From Brachybacterium sp. EE-P12 (lineage in GTDB: Bacteria; Actinomycetota; Actinomycetes; Actinomycetales; Dermabacteraceae), in contig NZ_QXCP01000004.1 of the NCBI RefSeq assembly GCF_003711805.1, positions 682,001 to 746,000 of the forward strand: a DNA stretch of 64,000 nucleotides. The letters run 5' to 3'. The notes beneath the pieces are model-generated. The model was not told the origin of the DNA. It did not search any database and saw nothing but the letters and a program-made list of their open reading frames with translations. Each line of letters starts with the position of its first letter. Positions within the stretch are counted from its first letter, which is position 1. The position numbers and the translations under genes are program-made. Positions 35,601 to 47,731 of this stretch are shown piece after piece.

Positions 35601-37253
35601 ATGGCCATCTCGCGCCGATCCATGATGCTGGGCACCGCCGCCGGCGGCGCCGCAGCCCTGACCCTCGCCGCATGCGGCAGCGACGACGGCGGTGCCGGCA
35701 GCGGCAGCGATGCCGGCGGCGGCTCCGGAGAGCCGATCTACGCGAACACCACCGAGCCCGAGAACCCTCTGCTGCCCGCCAACACCGGCGAGGTCGGCGG
35801 CGGCCGCATCATGACGATGATCTTCGCGGGCCTGGTCTACTACAAGGCCGACGGCAGCATCGAGAACGACGTCGCGGAGTCGATCGAGTCCGAGGACAAC
35901 CAGAACTGGACCATCAAGATCCGGGAGGGGCTGACCTACTCCGACGGCTCCACCCCGATCGTCGCGCAGGACTTCGTCGACTCCTGGAACTACGGCGCCA
36001 ACGCCGCCAACGCCCAGATCGGCCAGTACTTCTTCGAGCCCTTCGAGGGCTACGAGGAGCTCTCCGCCGAGGACGTCGCCCCCGATGCGACCCTCTCCGG
36101 CCTCGAGGTCGTCGACGAGACCACCTTCACCGCGCGCCTGGTCTCCCCGCAGTCGGACTTCCCGACGCGCCTGGGCTACACCGCGTACATGCCGATGCCG
36201 CCCAGCGCCTTCGACGACATGGAGGCCTACGGCGAGGCCCCGCTCGCCAACGGTCCGTACAAGCTCGAGACCTGGACCCACGACCAGGAGCTCGTGCTGG
36301 TCCCCAACGAGTCCTACGACGGCCCCCGCACCCCGCAGAACTCCGGGATCACCTTCACGGTCTACCAGGATCCCGAGACGATGTACCTGGACCTGCAGTC
36401 CGACAACGTCGACGTGGTCGACCAGCTGCCGGGCTCGGCGCTGGCCACCTTCGAGGACGACCTCGGCGACCGGGCCGTCAACGCGCCCGGCGCGGTGTTC
36501 CAGTCGATCACCCTGCCCGGCTACGACCCGAACTTCGAGGGGGAGGCCGGCGACATCCGCCGCAAGGCGCTCTCGCGCGCGATCGACCGTCAGTCGATCT
36601 GCGACAGCCTCTTCTTCGGCACCCGCACCCCGGCGACCGACTTCGTCTCCCCGGTGATCCCCGGCGGCGGCGCGACCGACATCCCCGGCGCCGAGGTGCT
36701 CGAGTTCGACGAGGCCGAGGCGAAGAAGCTGTGGGAGGAGGCCGAGGCGATCAAGCCCTTCGAGGGCCCGCTGACCCTCGCCTACAACGCCGACGGTCCG
36801 CACGCGGACTGGGTCGAGGCGGTCTGCAACTCGCTGACCAACGTGCTCGGCATCGAGGCGAAGCCCACCCCGTTCCCGGCCTTCGGCGAGATGCGCGAGC
36901 AGATCCGCGCCCGCGACCTGCTGGGCACCTGGCGCTCGGGCTGGCAGGCCGACTACCCCTCGGCCTACAACTTCCTCGGCCCGCTCTACGGCTCCTCCGC
37001 CGCCGACGGCAACGGCTCCAACGACGGCGACTACAAGAACCCCGAGTTCGACCAGCTGCTCTCCGACGGCCTCGCCGCCGAGACCGAGGAGGACGCGATC
37101 GCCCTGTGGAAGGAGGCGGAGGCGCTGCTCATGCGTGACCTGCCCGTCCTGCCGCTGTGGTACCAGAACACGATCGGCGGCTACTCGACGCTCGTCTCCG
37201 ACGTGGAGTACGGCTGGGACACCGTGCCGCTGTACCACCAGATCACCAAGTGA
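35601..37253 (+). CDS. Oligopeptide ABC transporter substrate-binding lipoprotein (OppA-like)
   Basis: The 550-residue protein has a signal with a twin-arginine pattern (SRRSMMLG) and a lipobox LAAC near residues 20-23, so it is probably exported by Tat and anchored as a lipoprotein. The mature part is a family 5 extracellular solute-binding protein, with PLLPANTGEVGG, the RALSRAIDRQSICD region and a conserved C-terminal ending LPLWYQNTIGGYS. It captures peptides for the permease genes downstream. An AGGAGA site precedes the ATG. A hairpin after the gene may keep its mRNA more abundant than the permease mRNA. Confidence 0.93.
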   Translation: MAISRRSMMLGTAAGGAAALTLAACGSDDGGAGSGSDAGGGSGEPIYANTTEPENPLLPANTGEVGGGRIMTMIFAGLVYYKADGSIENDVAESIESEDNQNWTIKIREGLTYSDGSTPIVAQDFVDSWNYGANAANAQIGQYFFEPFEGYEELSAEDVAPDATLSGLEVVDETTFTARLVSPQSDFPTRLGYTAYMPMPPSAFDDMEAYGEAPLANGPYKLETWTHDQELVLVPNESYDGPRTPQNSGITFTVYQDPETMYLDLQSDNVDVVDQLPGSALATFEDDLGDRAVNAPGAVFQSITLPGYDPNFEGEAGDIRRKALSRAIDRQSICDSLFFGTRTPATDFVSPVIPGGGATDIPGAEVLEFDEAEAKKLWEEAEAIKPFEGPLTLAYNADGPHADWVEAVCNSLTNVLGIEAKPTPFPAFGEMREQIRARDLLGTWRSGWQADYPSAYNFLGPLYGSSAADGNGSNDGDYKNPEFDQLLSDGLAAETEEDAIALWKEAEALLMRDLPVLPLWYQNTIGGYSTLVSDVEYGWDTVPLYHQITK

Positions 37254-37272
37254 TCGGCTGACCCTCCCGTGA

Positions 37273-37304
37273 CAGCGGGAACCGGCTCCGTCCGGTTCCC
37301 GCTG
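37273..37304 (+). promoter_or_regulatory. Intercistronic hairpin between the binding protein and permease genes
   Basis: Two 13-base arms (37273-37285 and 37292-37304) pair perfectly around a 6-nt loop, 19 bp after the binding-protein stop. Such hairpins in ABC operons partly terminate transcription or stabilise the upstream mRNA, favouring excess binding protein. No T-run follows. Confidence 0.7.
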
Positions 37305-37374
37305 CTGCATGCCCGGTCCTCGGCCGGGTCGTCCCTCGGGCCCCACGGCCCCCGCACCATCGAAAGGGAACGAC

Positions 37375-38304
37375 GTGCTCTGGTACATCGGGCGGCGACT
37401 GCTGCAGATGATCCCCGTCTTCCTCGGCGCCACCCTGATCGTCTACCTGATGGCGTTCTACACCTCGGGTGACCCGATCCTCGCCCTCGCCGGCGACAAG
37501 CCCATCTCCCCGGCGGTCGAGCAGCAGCTGCGCGAGCAGTACAACCTCGACCAGCCCGTGCTCGTGCAGTGGCTGCTCTACCTCAAGAGCGTGCTGACCT
37601 TCGACCTCGGCGTCGGATTCAACGGACGCCCGATCTGGGACCAGATCGCCGCCGCCTTCCCGACCACCTTCCGCCTCGCGATCATCGCCGTCATCGTCGA
37701 GACCATCTTCGGTGTGATCGCCGGTGTGATCGCCGGCCTGCGCAAGGGCCAGCTCATCGACACCACGCTGCTGATGCTCTCCCTGCTGCTGATCGCGACA
37801 CCCACCTTCGTGCTCGGCTTCCTCGCGCAGTTCGTCTTCGGGCTGCAGCTGGGGATCGCCCCGATCAACGTGGGCCGCGACCCGTCCTGGCAGAACCTGC
37901 TGCTGCCCGGCTTCGTGCTCGGCGGCGTCTCCTTCGCCTACGTGCTGCGCCTGACCCGCACCTCGATCGCGGAGACCGCGGGCGCCGACCACGTGCGCAC
38001 CGCGACCGCGAAGGGGCTCTCGCGCGGCGGCGTGGTCACCCGGCACATCCTGCGCAACTCCCTGATCCCCGTGGTCACCTTCATCGGCGCGGACCTCGGC
38101 GCCCTGATGGGCGGAGCGATCGTCACCGAGCGCGTGTTCAACGTCCCGGGCATCGGCACGCTGCTGTTCTCCTCGATCGTCTCGGGGGAGGCCCCGATGA
38201 TCGTGTCCCTGGTGACGCTGCTGGTGATCATCTTCCTGCTGTCCAACCTCGTCGTGGACCTGCTCTACGGCGTGCTCGACCCGAGGATCCGCTATGCCAA
38301 GTGA
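37375..38304 (+). CDS. Peptide ABC transporter permease (OppB-like)
   Basis: The 309-residue integral membrane protein has about six membrane segments, the first at residues 7-28, and the permease EAA-type loop around ADHVRTATAKGLSRGGVVTR, which contacts the ATPase. Together with the next gene product it forms the transmembrane pore. The GTG at 37375 was chosen because the protein then opens VLWYIGRRLLQMIPVFLGAT, as is typical of OppB, with an AAAGGGA ribosome binding site upstream. The 3' end overlaps the next permease gene by 11 bp. Confidence 0.93.
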   Translation: MLWYIGRRLLQMIPVFLGATLIVYLMAFYTSGDPILALAGDKPISPAVEQQLREQYNLDQPVLVQWLLYLKSVLTFDLGVGFNGRPIWDQIAAAFPTTFRLAIIAVIVETIFGVIAGVIAGLRKGQLIDTTLLMLSLLLIATPTFVLGFLAQFVFGLQLGIAPINVGRDPSWQNLLLPGFVLGGVSFAYVLRLTRTSIAETAGADHVRTATAKGLSRGGVVTRHILRNSLIPVVTFIGADLGALMGGAIVTERVFNVPGIGTLLFSSIVSGEAPMIVSLVTLLVIIFLLSNLVVDLLYGVLDPRIRYAK

Positions 38305-39250
38305 TGCTCAGAACACCCGCCGCCCCCGCACGGAGCACTGGGTCGCACCGCTCGCGGAGACCCCGCTGCAGGAGGTCGACGCGGCCGACACCACCGGCAC
38401 GCCCCGCTCGCTGTGGGCCGAGGCCGGGCACAGCCTGATCCGCAACCCCGTGTTCGTGATCTCGGCGCTGCTGATCCTGTTCGTGCTCTTCGTCGCCGCG
38501 TTCCCGCAGGTGTTCAGCGGGCAGGACCCGCGCTACGGGGACCTGTCGCTGGCGAACCAGAAGCCCGGCGCCGAGCATCCCTTCGGCACCTCGCGCCAGG
38601 GCTACGACATCCTCGCCCGCACCGTCTGGGGCGCCCGCACCTCGGTGGTCATCGGCTTCTTCGCGATGCTCGGCTCGACGCTCATCGGCGGGACGATCGG
38701 CGCGCTCGCCGGGTACCTCGGCGGCTGGTTCGACGAGGTCGTCTCCCGCATCACCGACATCTTCTTCGCGGTCCCGCTGATCCTCGGAGCGATCGTGGTC
38801 GCGACGCGGCTGGGGGAGATGAACCTCTGGACGGTGGTCGCGGTGCTGAGCGTCTTCGGATGGACGAACATCGCCCGCATCATGCGCGGCGCCGTGATCT
38901 CCACCAAGAGCCAGGACTACGTCACCTCCTCGGTGGCGCTGGGCGCCTCGAGCCCCGCAGTGCTGCTGAAGCACGTCATCCCCAACGCGATCGCGCCCGT
39001 CATCGTCACCGCGACGGTGAACCTCGGCGTGTTCATCGTCGCGGAGGCGACGCTGTCCTTCCTCGGCGTGGGACTGCCCACCTCCGCGGTCTCCTGGGGC
39101 GGGGACATCTCCGACGCCCGCGACGCGCTGCGCACCCAGCCGTCGATGCTGTTCTACCCGTCCGTGGCGCTCGCGATCACGGTGCTGAGCTTCATCATGC
39201 TCGGCGACGCGGTGCGCGACGCCCTGGACCCGAAGGCGAGGAAGCGATGA
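38294..39250 (+). CDS. Peptide ABC transporter permease (OppC-like)
   Basis: The 318-residue protein is the second permease subunit. It has a 45-residue cytoplasmic N-terminus, six membrane segments, the OppC_N-type opening (LIRNPVFVISALLILFVLF), the HPFGTSRQGYDIL segment and the ATPase-contacting loop SVALGASSPAVLLKHVIPN. ATG 38294 overlaps the previous gene by 11 bp and its stop overlaps the following ATPase gene (ATGA), so the subunits are translationally coupled. Confidence 0.93.
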   Translation: MPSDAQNTRRPRTEHWVAPLAETPLQEVDAADTTGTPRSLWAEAGHSLIRNPVFVISALLILFVLFVAAFPQVFSGQDPRYGDLSLANQKPGAEHPFGTSRQGYDILARTVWGARTSVVIGFFAMLGSTLIGGTIGALAGYLGGWFDEVVSRITDIFFAVPLILGAIVVATRLGEMNLWTVVAVLSVFGWTNIARIMRGAVISTKSQDYVTSSVALGASSPAVLLKHVIPNAIAPVIVTATVNLGVFIVAEATLSFLGVGLPTSAVSWGGDISDARDALRTQPSMLFYPSVALAITVLSFIMLGDAVRDALDPKARKR

Positions 39251-41085
39251 CCACGACCTCCGCGAGCCCCACCCCCTCCGGCGCCTCCGCCGGCTCCGCG
39301 CAGCCGCTGCTAGAGATCAAGGACCTCGAGATCACGTTCACCACCTCGAGCGGCCCGGTCAAGGGCGTGCGCAGCGCGAACCTCGAGGTGCACCCCGGGG
39401 AGACCGTCGCGATCGTGGGCGAGTCCGGCTCGGGCAAGTCCACGACCGCCATGGCGATCGCGCACCTGCTGGCCAAGAACGGTGCGATCACCGGCGGGCA
39501 GATCCTCTTCGAGGGCCGCGACATCACGCACGTCTCCGAGAAGGAGATCAGGGTGCTGCGCGGCGACCAGGTGGGTCTGGTGCCGCAGGACCCGATGAGC
39601 AACCTCAACCCCATGTGGAAGGTCGGCTCCCAGATCCGCGAGACCCTCGCCGCCAACGGCGTCGCCACCGGCGCCGAGGCGAGGAAGCGCACCGTCCAGC
39701 TGCTCGAGGAGGCGGGGCTCTCCGATGCGGAGCGCCGCGCCGAGCAGTACCCGCACGAGTTCTCCGGCGGCATGAAGCAGCGCGCCCTGATCGCGATGGG
39801 CCTCGCCGCACGGCCGAAGCTGCTGGTCGCCGACGAGCCCACCAGCGCCCTGGACGTCACCGTCCAGCAGCAGATCCTCGACCACCTCGACCACCTCACC
39901 GGCGAGCTCGGCGTGGCGGTCCTGCTGATCACCCACGACCTCGGGCTCGCCGCCGAGCGCGCCCAGCACCTCGTGGTGATGTACAAGGGCCAGGTCGTCG
40001 AGTCCGGCCCCGCGCTGCAGCTGCTGCAGGACCCGCAGCACCCCTACACCAAGCGGCTCATCGCGGCGGCCCCGTCGCTGGCCTCGCGCCGCCTGGTGTC
40101 CGCCGCCGAGCGGGCGGAGATCCGGGAGCAGGCGCAGGAGTCGGCCGCCTCCTCCACCGCGGACCAGGGCGACCGGGACGCGGTGATCGAGGTCCAGAAC
40201 CTCACCAAGTCCTTCCCGATCCGCGGGAAGGTGCCGTGGCGCTCCACCCCGTTCCTCGCCGTCGACGACGTCTCCTTCTCGATCCGGCGCGGCACCACCA
40301 CCGCGATCGTGGGGGAGTCCGGTTCGGGCAAGTCCACCGTCGCCCAGATGGTGCTGAAGCTCCTCGCGCCCACCTCGGGCCGGGTCCTCTTCGAGGGGAA
40401 GGACGTCGCCGCGCTGCACGGGCGGGAGCTGAAGACGCTGCGCCGCAGGGTCCAGCCGATCTTCCAGAACCCCTACGGGACGCTGGACCCGATGTACTCG
40501 ATCTACCGCACGATCGAGGAGCCGATGCGCATCCACGGCATCGGGGACCCGAGGAGCCGCGAGGCACGGGTACGGGACCTGCTGGACAAGGTCGCGCTGC
40601 CCGCGGCGATGATGCGCCGCTACCCGAACGAGCTCTCGGGAGGCCAGCGACAGCGCGTCGCCATCGCCCGCGCGCTGGCCCTCGACCCCGAGGTCGTGAT
40701 CTGCGACGAGGCCGTCTCGGCGCTGGACGTGCTGGTCCAGGCCCAGGTGCTCGAGCTGCTCAACGACCTCCAGGCCGAGCTGGGGCTCTCCTACCTGTTC
40801 ATCACCCACGACCTCGCCGTGGTGCGGCAGATCGCGGATGCCACGCTGGTGATGGAGAAGGGCAAGGTCGTCGAGCAGGGCACCACCGACGAGGTGTTCC
40901 ACTCCCCGCAGCAGGACTACACCAAGCGCCTGCTCGCCGCGATCCCCGGCGGGTCCATCCCGCTCGCCGGCGCCGAGACGATCGACGTCGAGGCCCCCGT
41001 GGGACTGGCCGACGAGACCGGCGGGGAGGGCGAGGGCGGACCGGACGACATCATCGACCCCTTCGCCCAGGCCGGGCACGTCTGA
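39247..41085 (+). CDS. Dipeptide/oligopeptide ABC transporter ATPase, OppD-OppF fusion
   Basis: The 612-residue protein holds two complete ABC ATPase modules in one chain. The first (about 20-280) has Walker A GESGSGKST, signature FSGGMKQRALIAM and Walker B LLVADEPT; the second (about 310-580) has GESGSGKST, LSGGQRQRVAIARALAL and VVICDEAVSALD. Each is followed by an oligopeptide-transporter C-terminal segment (HPYTKRL, QDYTKRLLAAIPGG). The order corresponds to OppD then OppF, as in GsiA-type fusions. It powers the permease pair encoded upstream. A 14-bp terminator follows. Confidence 0.95.
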   Translation: MTTTSASPTPSGASAGSAQPLLEIKDLEITFTTSSGPVKGVRSANLEVHPGETVAIVGESGSGKSTTAMAIAHLLAKNGAITGGQILFEGRDITHVSEKEIRVLRGDQVGLVPQDPMSNLNPMWKVGSQIRETLAANGVATGAEARKRTVQLLEEAGLSDAERRAEQYPHEFSGGMKQRALIAMGLAARPKLLVADEPTSALDVTVQQQILDHLDHLTGELGVAVLLITHDLGLAAERAQHLVVMYKGQVVESGPALQLLQDPQHPYTKRLIAAAPSLASRRLVSAAERAEIREQAQESAASSTADQGDRDAVIEVQNLTKSFPIRGKVPWRSTPFLAVDDVSFSIRRGTTTAIVGESGSGKSTVAQMVLKLLAPTSGRVLFEGKDVAALHGRELKTLRRRVQPIFQNPYGTLDPMYSIYRTIEEPMRIHGIGDPRSREARVRDLLDKVALPAAMMRRYPNELSGGQRQRVAIARALALDPEVVICDEAVSALDVLVQAQVLELLNDLQAELGLSYLFITHDLAVVRQIADATLVMEKGKVVEQGTTDEVFHSPQQDYTKRLLAAIPGGSIPLAGAETIDVEAPVGLADETGGEGEGGPDDIIDPFAQAGHV

Positions 41086-41112
41086 GCGGAGCCGGCACAG
41101 GCTCCGCCCCCA

Positions 41113-41144
41113 CGAGCCCCGACGGCGCACGCCGTCGGGGCTCG
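41113..41144 (+). terminator. Terminator of the oligopeptide transporter operon
   Basis: A 14-bp perfect stem (41113-41126 with 41131-41144) with a GCAC loop lies 27 bp after the ATPase stop codon. No T-run is present. Confidence 0.8.
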
Positions 41145-41194
41145 GCGCGTCGAAGCTCTCACCCGCCCGCCGGTCGACAGTCGGTCCGGACCGG

Positions 41195-41200
41195 TAGACT
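41195..41200 (+). promoter_or_regulatory. -10 box (TAGACT) for typA
   Basis: TAGACT lies 91 bp before the typA ATG. A TCGACA -35-like hexamer at 41174-41179 has a short 15-bp spacer. The leader would be about 85 nt. Confidence 0.45.
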
Positions 41201-41291
41201 CGGCGCGGCCCTGGAGCGGGTCGCACCCGTCGTGCGACCGGGCGCTGCTCGGTCCTCGCCCCGTCGCGCTATCTGAATCGAGCACCTGCGT

Positions 41292-43214
<1,923 letters not shown>

Positions 43215-43218
43215 GCCG

Positions 43219-43659
43219 GTGATCAGCACGCAGCAGAGCCCGACGGGGGCGCCGACCACCACGCTCGGCGCTCGCCTCGGCCAGGCGGCGATGGCGGTCG
43301 TGCTCACGATCGTCTCGGTGCCGCTGCTGCTGACCACCCACCGTGTCGAGCTCGCCGTGCTCGGCGCGGACCTGCCGGCCGGGCTGCTCTTCGGCGCCGC
43401 GTTCCAGGTCGTCGTGAGCCTGTTCCTGTGGGCGGCCACGGGGACGCGGTTCCCGGTGCTGGTGCTCGGTGCGCTGTGGGGACTCGCCGCCGCGCCGTTC
43501 CTCGGCCAGGGAGCGGGCGGCGGGGTGCTGCTGCCCGCCGAGCTCGCGGGGCAGGTGCAGCTCTCCGGCTGGATCGTGCAGGGGATCGGGATCGGGGTCC
43601 CCTTCCTCGTCGTGCTCGCGATGACCCTGGTGGGTCGCGGGCGCCGCCTGGCAGGCTGA
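43219..43659 (+). CDS. Small polytopic membrane protein (probably DUF6113)
   Basis: The 146-residue protein has four predicted membrane segments (about 22-42, 48-70, 75-92 and 118-138) and little else. In streptomycetes and relatives a DUF6113 membrane protein sits near typA, mshB and the ferredoxin gene, and this product fits that position and topology; the assignment is from memory of synteny, not from a motif. Function is unknown. GTG 43219 lies 5 bp after typA, and the next gene begins 5 bp after its stop. Confidence 0.65.
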   Translation: MISTQQSPTGAPTTTLGARLGQAAMAVVLTIVSVPLLLTTHRVELAVLGADLPAGLLFGAAFQVVVSLFLWAATGTRFPVLVLGALWGLAAAPFLGQGAGGGVLLPAELAGQVQLSGWIVQGIGIGVPFLVVLAMTLVGRGRRLAG

Positions 43660-43663
43660 GGCC

Positions 43664-44245
43664 ATGACCGCCGCCGACCGCCCCGACTGGGCGACGATCC
43701 CGAACCTGGTCACCCTGGTCCGCTTCGCGCTGCTGCTGCCGGTGTGCCTGCGTCTGGCCGACGGTCCGGACACCCCGGGCGTGGTGCTGCTGCTGGTGTG
43801 GGCCTCGACCGACTGGATCGACGGCCTGCTCGCGCGGGCGCTGGACCAGGCCAGCCGCACCGGGGCGATCATCGACCCGATCGCGGACCGGCTGGGCCTG
43901 GCCGCGATCGTGCTGACCCTCGCCATCGCGGACCTGCTGCCCTGGGCGGCGCTCGCCCTGATCGTCCTCGTCGACGTGGCGATGACGGCACTCGCCACCG
44001 GGGCGGCGCTCGGCGGCCGCATCTCCGTCTCCTGGCTCGGGAAGGTCCGCACGTTCGTGCTGATGACCGCGGTGTTCCTGCTGGTCGCTGCCGCAGCCTG
44101 GACGCCGTCGCTGGTGCCTGCCGCGCAGGCGCTGGTGTGGATCGGCGCCGGCCTGCACACGGTCTCGGGCCTGGACTACATCGTCAGGGCGCGGCGGGCC
44201 CCTGACGCCGCACCGGCGGAGGCGGGACCTCCTTCGCGGCGATGA
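43664..44245 (+). CDS. CDP-alcohol phosphatidyltransferase family protein
   Basis: The 193-residue integral membrane protein has the complete CDP-alcohol phosphatidyltransferase signature D-x2-D-G-x2-A-R-x8-G-x3-D-x3-D, seen as DWIDGLLAR, eight residues, then GAIIDPIAD (about 49-74). These enzymes swap CMP in a CDP-lipid for an alcohol such as glycerol phosphate or inositol phosphate. The substrate cannot be told; phosphatidylglycerophosphate synthase is one option. About six membrane segments are visible. Its 3' end overlaps a convergent minus-strand gene by 62 bp. Confidence 0.85.
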   Translation: MTAADRPDWATIPNLVTLVRFALLLPVCLRLADGPDTPGVVLLLVWASTDWIDGLLARALDQASRTGAIIDPIADRLGLAAIVLTLAIADLLPWAALALIVLVDVAMTALATGAALGGRISVSWLGKVRTFVLMTAVFLLVAAAAWTPSLVPAAQALVWIGAGLHTVSGLDYIVRARRAPDAAPAEAGPPSRR

Positions 44246-44456
44246 CCAGTGCGCGCGGCACCCGCACCTCGCCGCGCCGGGTCATCACCTCCAGGACCGA
44301 CTCGTCGGCCCGCGTGATCGTGCCGAGCGCATCGGTCATCGACTCCCCGTGCGGGGAGCGTTCGCGGTCGATCGCGTAGCGCAGCACCACGCGGCGCCCC
44401 TCGGTGAGGAAGGGCGCCCAGCCGGCGCGCACCCGGTGGCCGTCGTGCATCGTCAT
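44184..44456 (-). CDS. Small conserved protein, SH3-like N-acetyltransferase-type N-terminal domain
   Basis: The 90-residue product reads as a small beta-rich domain: GRRVVLRYAIDRE, TDALGTITRADESVLEVMTR and RGEVRVPRALVIAAKEVPP. This pattern resembles the N-terminal domain found before GNAT acetyltransferase domains in actinobacterial proteins encoded next to the ferredoxin gene. Here it stands alone, with no acetyltransferase domain. It might act as a stand-alone adaptor or be a remnant. Its last 62 bp are antisense to the end of the CDP-alcohol phosphatidyltransferase gene. The start at 44456 is arbitrary between two nearby ATGs. Confidence 0.65.
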   Translation of the reverse strand: MTMHDGHRVRAGWAPFLTEGRRVVLRYAIDRERSPHGESMTDALGTITRADESVLEVMTRRGEVRVPRALVIAAKEVPPPPVRRQGPAAP

Positions 44457-44615
44457 CGAGGCAGGCTATCCCCGTCCGCGCGGCCGGGAGGCCCCGGCCG
44501 CCGAGGGGCGGCTGTGCAACCTGTCACCTCCCGCCCCGGCACTGCTCGCAGAGGCTCCCGGGCCGCGCCGGGGTGAGATGATGGAGGACGCCCTGACGGA
44601 AGGAAACCGCCCCCG

Positions 44616-44945
44616 ATGACCTACGTGATCGCTCTGCCGTGCGTCGACGTGAAGGATCGCGCCTGCGTCGACGAGTGCCCCGTGGACTGCATCTACGAGG
44701 GCAACCGGATGCTGTACATCCAGCCGGACGAGTGCGTGGACTGCGGCGCGTGCGAGCCGGTCTGCCCGGTCGAGGCGATCTTCTACGAGGACGACACGCC
44801 GGACGAGTGGGCGGACTACTACAAGGCCAACGTCGAGTTCTTCGACGAGCTCGGAGCCCCCGGCGGAGCGGCGAAGATGGGCGTGATCGACAAGGACCAC
44901 CCCCTCGTCGAGGCCCTGCCCCCGCAGACCAACCCCCTGGACTGA
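44616..44945 (+). CDS. fdxA: Seven-iron ferredoxin
   Basis: The 109-residue protein matches the actinobacterial [3Fe-4S][4Fe-4S] ferredoxin. It has Cys ligands in CVDVKDRACVDECPVDC near residues 9-25 and in CVDCGACEPVCPVEAI near residues 40-55, and the YEGNRMLYIQPDEC segment between. It carries electrons in the cytoplasm; partners are not shown here. A GAAGGA site precedes ATG 44616, and a GATGAT stretch about 35 bp upstream may be the -10. dapC starts 2 bp after its stop, a pairing conserved in many actinobacteria. Confidence 0.95.
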   Translation: MTYVIALPCVDVKDRACVDECPVDCIYEGNRMLYIQPDECVDCGACEPVCPVEAIFYEDDTPDEWADYYKANVEFFDELGAPGGAAKMGVIDKDHPLVEALPPQTNPLD

Positions 44946-44947
44946 TC

Positions 44948-46123
44948 ATGACGCCGACGCACTCCGCCGCCCGCCCGACCGCGCGCGAGGGTCTCGCCGC
45001 ACGCCTGCCCGCCTTCCCCTGGGACGCGCTCGGACCCGCCCGCGAACAGGCCGCCGCGCATCCTGACGGCATCGCGGACCTCTCCGTCGGCACCCCCGTC
45101 GACCCCACGCCACCTCTCGTGCAGGAGGCGCTCGCCGCGGCGGCCGACAGCCCCGGCTATCCCACGACGATCGGCACCCCCGCCATGCGCGAGGCGCTCG
45201 TGGACTTCGTGCGCCGCCATCGAGGCGCTCCCGCGGAGCTGGGCGTCGACGCGGTGCTGCCCACCGTCGGCTCGAAGGAGCTCGTCGCCCACCTGCCCTT
45301 CCAGCTGGGCCTCGGCCTCGGCGACGTGATCGCCTTCCCCCACATCGCCTATCCCACCTACGACATGGGGGCCCGCTTCGTCGGCGCGGCCCCGCTCCCG
45401 CTGGACATGGCGCGTCTGGCCGCCGAGGGCGATGCCGCGCTGCCTGCGGGCACGGACCTGACACGGATCCGCCTGCTGTGGCTGAACTCGCCCTCGAACC
45501 CCACCGGCGAGGTGCTCGACGTCGCCCAGCTCGCGGCGCTCCTGGCCTGGGCGCGCGAGCGCGGGATCCTCGTCGCCTCCGACGAGTGCTACGCCCTGCT
45601 GCCCTGGACCGTGGACGAGGTGCCCTCGATCCTCGACCCGCGCGTGAACGACGGCTCCCTCGACGGGCTCCTGTGCGTCTACTCCCTGTCCAAGCAGTCC
45701 AACCTCGCCGGCTATCGCGCGGCCTTCGTCGCGGGCGATCCCGCCCTCGTCGGCGAGCTGGTCGCAGTGCGCAAGCAGGCGGGGATGATGCTGCCCGGGC
45801 CCGTCCAGGCCGCAATGGCCGCGGCGCTCGGGGACGACGCCGGACCCGCCGCGCAGCGCGAGATCTACCGTGCGCGCCGCGAGCTGCTGGCCCCCGCGCT
45901 GCGCGCCGCCGGCGGGGAGATCCACGGCTCCGAAGCCGGCCTCTACCTCTGGACGACCTTCGGCGAGGACGCGATGACGAGCGTCGACCGCCTCGCGGAC
46001 CTCGGTGTGCTGGTCGCACCGGGGATGTTCTATGGTGAGGGTGGTGCACGGTTCGTGCGCGTCGCCCTCACCGCGACCGACGAACGGATCGCCGCCGCCG
46101 CTCGGCGCCTCGAGCGCCCCTGA
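44948..46123 (+). CDS. dapC: Succinyldiaminopimelate transaminase DapC
   Basis: DapC makes N-succinyl-L,L-diaminopimelate from the 2-amino-6-oxopimelate precursor with glutamate as donor, a PLP-dependent step of lysine and meso-DAP synthesis. The 391-residue fold-type I aminotransferase has LWLNSPSNPTGEV, ASDECYALL and the PLP lysine region YSLSKQSNLAGYR. The fdxA-dapC pairing and dapD and dapE within 14 kb support the specific assignment over a generic aminotransferase. Translation is probably coupled to fdxA (2-bp gap). Confidence 0.92.
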   Translation: MTPTHSAARPTAREGLAARLPAFPWDALGPAREQAAAHPDGIADLSVGTPVDPTPPLVQEALAAAADSPGYPTTIGTPAMREALVDFVRRHRGAPAELGVDAVLPTVGSKELVAHLPFQLGLGLGDVIAFPHIAYPTYDMGARFVGAAPLPLDMARLAAEGDAALPAGTDLTRIRLLWLNSPSNPTGEVLDVAQLAALLAWARERGILVASDECYALLPWTVDEVPSILDPRVNDGSLDGLLCVYSLSKQSNLAGYRAAFVAGDPALVGELVAVRKQAGMMLPGPVQAAMAAALGDDAGPAAQREIYRARRELLAPALRAAGGEIHGSEAGLYLWTTFGEDAMTSVDRLADLGVLVAPGMFYGEGGARFVRVALTATDERIAAAARRLERP

Positions 46124-46171
46124 CACCCGGCCCCGCGCCGGACAGATCCGACCACGCACAACGGAGAGCCC

Positions 46172-47524
<1,353 letters not shown>

Positions 47525-47567
47525 GACCCTCCCGGGACGGCCGCCGGCCTCCCGCCCAGGACCCGTG

Positions 47568-47600
47568 AGGGCCCGTGCGATCGCGGATCGCACGGGCCCT
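47568..47600 (+). terminator. Terminator after citrate synthase
   Basis: Arms 47568-47582 and 47586-47600 form a perfect 15-bp stem with a GCG loop, 43 bp after the citrate synthase stop. It separates the fdxA-dapC-gltA unit from the pfl operon. Confidence 0.9.
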
Positions 47601-47668
47601 CCGCCGTCCCCGGCGGGGGGGTCGCCGGAGGGGGACCTTCTTCCCCGGCCGGGGCACGACGGCGCACC

Positions 47669-47674
47669 TAGCCT
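47669..47674 (+). promoter_or_regulatory. -10 box (TAGCCT) for the pfl operon
   Basis: TAGCCT lies 57 bp before the pflB ATG, giving a leader of about 50 nt with an AGGAGG ribosome binding site at its end. No clear -35 or FNR-type site was seen; in a facultative organism an oxygen-responsive regulator would be expected. Confidence 0.5.
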
Positions 47675-47731
47675 GAGGTCATCCGACAAGGGCACCGCGC
47701 CGCGGGCCCGTCCCGTCCAGGAGGAGCGTCC

